The notes under the pieces were generated by a model. The model saw only the letters and a program-made list of their open reading frames with translations. It was not told the origin of the DNA and made no database searches. Below, in pieces: positions 5,113-7,383 of a stretch of 7,383 nucleotides of DNA. Source of the DNA: Leptospira ainlahdjerensis (GTDB lineage Bacteria > Spirochaetota > Leptospiria > Leptospirales > Leptospiraceae); NCBI RefSeq assembly GCF_016919175.1, contig NZ_JAFFPU010000015.1, forward strand, positions 1-7,383, given 5' to 3'. Numbering within the stretch: position 1 is the first letter of the stretch; each line of letters starts with the position of its first letter. The translations under genes were made by a program, and so were the position numbers.

Positions 5113-5872
5113 AGAGCTTCCTATTTTATTTAATGATCAGATGATATGTGCAATTTTAGAAGGAAGAAAAAGCCAAACTCGTAGAATTTCTGGTCTCGAA
5201 GTCCTAAACAAGAATCCTAACGAATGGGAATTTGTGGAACCTTCGTTTTCGCACACTCACAACGGAGTAAGAACCTCCGTTTTATTAATAAACAAAAAAA
5301 CCGAAGAATCTGTTTTTGTTGATTGTCCATACGGAACCAAGCGTTCGCTTCTCTGGGTAAGAGAATCTTGGCGAATAGGAGCCTGGAATGTTTCGAAGAA
5401 ATCATTAGCTTTCGATTATAGAGCTAATGATTTTGCTCGTAAGGAATGGATAGAAATTTCGGATAAAACTATGTTTGAAAGACTTATTCAGCAATCGCAG
5501 AATGATGCTTTTAAAGCGGGGTTAAGTGGGGATCAATACCAATGGGAACCGGGGGAATCTCCTTGTCGATGGAGACCTTCGATACACATGCCGAGAGTTG
5601 CGTCTCGTTTAATACTCGAAATAAAGAATATCCGAGTAGAACGTTTAGTTACCCTCTCAGAAGAAGATGCACTAGCCGAGGGAGTCGAAATTGATTCGGA
5701 AGAATGTGATCACGTAAGATATTCATGCTCGGATATAGGATGCCTTGGACAAACTTACAAATCTGGATTTGCAAAACTTTGGATTGAACTTCACGGCCAG
5801 AGTGCCTGGAGTATAAACCCGTGGGTATGGGTTATCGAATTTGAAATTTGGGAAGATGAGTTGCCGTATTGA
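5096..5872 (+). CDS. ASCH-like phage protein of the 'ILEGRKTQTRR' family
   Basis: This 258-residue protein belongs to a group common in phages and often labelled 'morphogenetic' or 'hypothetical'. Recognisable blocks are ILFNDQMICAILEGRKSQTRR (10-30, best known part), LLWVRESWRIG (85-95), HMPRVASRLILEIKNIRVER (164-183), LVTLSEEDALAEGVE (184-198) and FAKLWIELHGQSAWSINPWV (225-244). The last is followed by a beta strand VWVIEFEI. ASCH domains are PUA-like barrels linked to RNA or nucleoside binding. K25, T28 and E195 line up by eye with the K21/T24/E74 amidohydrolase residues I recall for E. coli YqfB. An insert at 204-216 carries C204, H206, C211 and C216, a possible metal site. AGGAGG at 5081-5086, nine nt upstream, fixes the start. 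The enzymatic role is inference. Confidence 0.75.
   Translation: MKTLTEELPILFNDQMICAILEGRKSQTRRISGLEVLNKNPNEWEFVEPSFSHTHNGVRTSVLLINKKTEESVFVDCPYGTKRSLLWVRESWRIGAWNVSKKSLAFDYRANDFARKEWIEISDKTMFERLIQQSQNDAFKAGLSGDQYQWEPGESPCRWRPSIHMPRVASRLILEIKNIRVERLVTLSEEDALAEGVEIDSEECDHVRYSCSDIGCLGQTYKSGFAKLWIELHGQSAWSINPWVWVIEFEIWEDELPY
5399..5433. repeat. perfect 12-bp inverted repeat inside the ASCH gene
   Basis: AAATCATTAGCT (5399-5410) and AGCTAATGATTT (5422-5433) are exact reverse complements around an 11-nt loop. The inner T5411-G5421 wobble and T5412-A5420 pair could extend the stem. A T-run (5431-5434) closes the right arm but is too short to make this a convincing terminator. It lies about 300 nt into the coding region. 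It may be an RNA hairpin, a protein-binding dyad, or chance in AT-rich sequence; the length makes chance less comfortable than for the other dyads. Confidence 0.6.
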
Positions 5873-5899
5873 CTAGTTTAAAGGAGGTCAAGTCAAAGC

Positions 5900-6103
5900 A
5901 TGAAACCCACAGATGTATCACCAATAATCAGAGTATTTAAAGTGTTCCTTTATGACGGAGCTACACCTTTTATAACGAAAGATCCAGTATTGATTGCAGA
6001 TGTAATTTCAGACGCCGAACCAGGAGACGACGAGATCCGAATCAAAGTTCAGTCTTTTACTGAACACGAATATTCAAATCTTCCGGAATGGGATGGTCCG
6101 TAA
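5900..6103 (+). CDS. small acidic protein of unknown function
   Basis: This 67-residue product is not recognised. It reads as mostly beta strand (IIRVFKVFLYDG at 9-20, VLIADVISDA at 30-39, IRIKVQSFTEHE at 46-57) with an acidic loop (EPGDDE) and ends in LPEWDGP. No cysteines, membrane segment or signal peptide are present. AAGGAGG at 5881-5887 is a strong site, though the 12-nt spacing to the ATG at 5900 is on the long side; no closer in-frame start exists. It lies 27 nt after the ASCH gene, one of the larger gaps in the operon. The stop joins the next start as TAATG. Confidence 0.65.
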   Translation: MKPTDVSPIIRVFKVFLYDGATPFITKDPVLIADVISDAEPGDDEIRIKVQSFTEHEYSNLPEWDGP

Positions 6104-6420
6104 TGGATTCAGATAATAACAATCTGATCGATTTCAAAGAACTTGGAACATGGTCTGTAAAACGTTCAGATAAATCTAAAAAGCAATGTGAGCACGATAA
6201 AGTTTACATTATCGAAGGTTCCCCTTTTTTAGAATGCCAAAATTGTCAAAGCGAAGTAGATCCGATCTGGTTTATGAAGAAAGTTGCTGGTGAAGAGCAA
6301 ATAAAAGAGTGGAGAGCGAATTATTTTGTAAATTTCATAAACGAACTTAAAGAAAAAATAGAAAATCAAAACCGATTAAAATGCGAACACTGCGGAAGAT
6401 TCACGAGGATCTTGAAATGA
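6103..6420 (+). CDS. zinc-ribbon-like phage protein
   Basis: This 105-residue protein has two metal-binding half-sites. The first is C29-x-H31 followed by C45-x-x-C48 in CEHDKVYIIEG...LECQNCQSEVDP, and the second C94-x-x-C97 near the C-terminus (KCEHCGRFTRI). A helical linker (about 58-92, AGEEQIKEWRANYFVNFINE) joins them. The pattern C.H..V.I.EG...LEC..C...VDP is one I know from small phage proteins of unknown role. Nucleic-acid binding or protein docking is likely, not shown. I chose the ATG at 6103 because it forms TAATG with the upstream stop; an in-frame ATG at 6088 would add five residues (MGWSV) and overlap the upstream gene by 16 nt. The 3' end overlaps the XRE gene by ATGA. Confidence 0.72.
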   Translation: MDSDNNNLIDFKELGTWSVKRSDKSKKQCEHDKVYIIEGSPFLECQNCQSEVDPIWFMKKVAGEEQIKEWRANYFVNFINELKEKIENQNRLKCEHCGRFTRILK

Positions 6421-6818
6421 AAAACAAGGACACTTCAAAAGAAATAGAACTGCTTAAGTATACTTCCAACATAATCAAAAAACTTCGAGAAGGTAGTAAC
6501 GGTGGAAAAGGCATTTCTCAAACAGAATTAGGGCGGGCGATAGGAGAAAATCCGAATACAATTTCTCGTTGGGAAACAGGCGAATACAAACCCACGATAG
6601 TGGATCTTTATAATCTTTCTCGATTCTTTAATGTTCCGATTTCAGTCTTTTTTAATCGCAAGGAGGATTTGAACGAATTAAGAGTAGTGATGAATAAGTT
6701 TTTAACGAAGCAGGATAAAGAAGAGATTATAAATTTTATTCAATTTAAAATTTGGATGCGTTCACCGAATAGAAAGAAAATTGGAAGGAAAAGATCAGAA
6801 GGTAAATCAAAATGTTAA
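6417..6818 (+). CDS. XRE-family transcriptional regulator
   Basis: This 133-residue regulator carries a classic Cro/C1-type helix-turn-helix at about 19-78: IIKKLREG, then ISQTELGRAIGENPNTISRW (33-52), ETGEYKPTIVDLYNLSRFFN and VPISVFF. The C-terminal part (85-133) is helical, ends in a Lys/Arg tail, and may mediate dimerisation. The ATG at 6417 is preferred over one at 6381 because GAGGA (6405-6409) lies seven nt upstream and the start overlaps the preceding stop as ATGA. It could repress or modulate the early operon, or control the promoter near 7356. In phage Mu the c and ner regulators lie left of A, in the direction away from it or at its start, so its position downstream of the early genes is different. 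The DNA site is not known. Confidence 0.85.
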   Translation: MKNKDTSKEIELLKYTSNIIKKLREGSNGGKGISQTELGRAIGENPNTISRWETGEYKPTIVDLYNLSRFFNVPISVFFNRKEDLNELRVVMNKFLTKQDKEEIINFIQFKIWMRSPNRKKIGRKRSEGKSKC

Positions 6819-7285
6819 GTTTAGATGAAAAAAGAAAACAAAGACTGAAACAACTTTTTGCCATTGGACGTGAGATAGGATATTCAAAAGAAACTCTTGA
6901 AGAGATAAGTTCTTCATTACGAATGGGTGGCAAATTAAGTAAACTTTCTGAAAGCCAAATTCAGAGGATTCTCAATTCTCTCAAGAATGGACATCCAGAG
7001 GCCTTCAGAAGACCACTGGAAAGAAATAAGAAGAGGTCCATCCCAAAGTCTCAGGTGTTCTCAATTCCTTCTGTGAATCAAAGAGAAATGGTTGAAACGC
7101 TTCTTTCCCAAGTTAATAAAATCGCACCCTATACGATTTCTTTAGAATCTATGGCTCAGAAAACCTTCAAAATCTCTTCCGAAAAACTCTCCTTTCATCA
7201 ATACCAATCTCTCATAGAAGCTCTTAAATCGATGAAATCCAGATTCGAAAGAGATTCATTCCTTAGAAAAACTTCTCAACTTTGA
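6812..7285 (+). CDS. gemA: GemA-like regulatory protein (DUF1018 family)
   Basis: GemA of Mu modulates host gene expression and DNA supercoiling functions, and sits at the end of the early region. The 157-residue product shows the expected two-part form. The N-terminal helical part RKQRLKQLFAIGREIGYSKE, then LEEISSSLRMGGKLSKLSES and QIQRILNSLK (8-58) matches the family's '..i..a...lg.....y...l......s...Ls..el..vl..L' pattern. The C-terminal part MVETLLSQVNKI...LESMAQKTFKISSEKLS... and YQSLIEALKSMKSR (93-144) matches its 'wL...ea..viEaLK' end. The linker (60-92) is basic. AGAAGG (6797-6802) lies nine nt before the ATG at 6812, which overlaps the XRE stop by 7 nt. The match is from family memory; I could not align it formally. 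Confidence 0.75.
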   Translation: MLSLDEKRKQRLKQLFAIGREIGYSKETLEEISSSLRMGGKLSKLSESQIQRILNSLKNGHPEAFRRPLERNKKRSIPKSQVFSIPSVNQREMVETLLSQVNKIAPYTISLESMAQKTFKISSEKLSFHQYQSLIEALKSMKSRFERDSFLRKTSQL

Positions 7286-7295
7286 ATAAAAAAGA

Positions 7296-7326
7296 ATCTT
7301 AAAAGATCGTTTTTAGATATTTTTTT
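7296..7326 (+). terminator. weak intrinsic terminator candidate after gemA
   Basis: ATCTTAAAA (7296-7304) pairs with TTTTTAGAT (7310-7318), with one T-T mismatch and a GATCG loop, and is followed by ATTTTTTT (7319-7326). It starts 11 nt past the gemA stop and would end the early transcript. The stem is A/T-rich with a single G-C pair, so termination may be inefficient or depend on other factors. Confidence 0.42.
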
Positions 7327-7330
7327 ATAC

Positions 7331-7361
7331 TTTTTAGTCTTGTTTTATCTGCGTTTATAAT
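7331..7361 (+). promoter_or_regulatory. candidate promoter, strong -10 with poor -35
   Basis: TATAAT at 7356-7361 is a perfect -10 hexamer. No good -35 lies at usual spacing; the 17-nt position reads TTTAGT (7333-7338), matching about three of six consensus bases. TTTTTAG occurs at 7310-7316 and 7331-7337, exactly 21 bp apart, two helical turns, which is the geometry of activator or repressor sites. Transcription would run rightward out of the window, where middle genes are expected. A promoter with a good -10 and weak -35 is typical of activator-dependent promoters such as Mu Pm. Confidence 0.4.
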
Positions 7362-7383
7362 AGTTCAGTAGTGCGTGGGGACA

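Larger units (their letters stand above)
7286..7383. other. noncoding stretch at the right edge
   Basis: The last 98 nt carry no credible reading frame. They hold the terminator-like hairpin, a T-rich tract and the TATAAT box described separately, followed by a more G-rich end (GTGCGTGGGG, 7371-7380). This is the only noncoding stretch of note in the window and marks a break between transcription units. Confidence 0.6.

Noticed and set aside
7339..7361. TTGTTT as a -35 for the TATAAT at 7356
   Set aside because: The spacing is only about 10 nt, too short for a sigma-70 type promoter.
1..7383. CRISPR array, tRNA, rRNA or insertion sequence
   Set aside because: No regularly spaced repeats, cloverleaf-like sequence or terminal inverted repeats were seen; the transposase belongs to the phage core, not to a separate IS.

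Overview
This window looks like the early (replicative transposition) region of a Mu-like transposable prophage in a low-GC bacterium (roughly 40% GC by eye). The base composition, the frequent TTCGAA/CGAAA words, the A-rich purine-strand bias and the strong AGGAGG-type ribosome binding sites suggest a spirochaete such as Leptospira. That host assignment is an impression from style, not a proven identification. The prophage call rests on gene content and order: DDE transposase, B-type AAA+ ATPase, Gam host-nuclease inhibitor, a run of small early genes, an XRE-type regulator and a GemA-like protein, all on the plus strand.

Layout. 1-1307 holds the 3' part of the transposase gene, which runs off the left edge. 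1304-2308 is the ATPase target selector, overlapping the transposase by ATGA. 2336-2662 encodes an acidic/basic coiled-coil protein, 2678-2842 a 54-residue histone-H1-like lysine-rich protein and 2852-3445 Gam. 3442-4365 is a block of small unknown genes that includes a degenerate tandem duplication (3601-3819 and 3779-4204). 4362-4939 holds two more unknown proteins, and 4936-5112 a 58-residue membrane peptide. 5096-5872 is an ASCH-like protein of the phage 'ILEGRKTQTRR' family, 5900-6103 an unknown, 6103-6420 a zinc-ribbon-like protein, 6417-6818 an XRE regulator and 6812-7285 a GemA-like protein. A weak intrinsic terminator (about 7296-7326) follows, then a perfect TATAAT without a good -35, in the place where Mu carries its activator-dependent middle transcription functions.

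The genes read as one transcription unit. Neighbours are joined by ATGA or TAATG overlaps or gaps under 30 nt, and I see no stretch over 300 nt without a gene. Five genes shorter than 60 codons (2678-2842, 3442-3597, 4216-4365, 4936-5112 and the short-start form of 4362-4559 at 65 codons) fill what would otherwise look like gaps or be mis-started.

Most unusual points: the B-type ATPase carries its helix-turn-helix at the C-terminus instead of the N-terminus as in phage Mu; the transposase has a TnsB-like D-to-E spacing; an H1-like basic protein sits directly upstream of gam; two near-perfect hairpins lie inside gam and inside the ASCH gene; and the ASCH protein retains a Lys/Thr/Glu set that aligns with the amidohydrolase residues of YqfB. 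No tRNA, rRNA, CRISPR array, insertion sequence or prophage end was seen.
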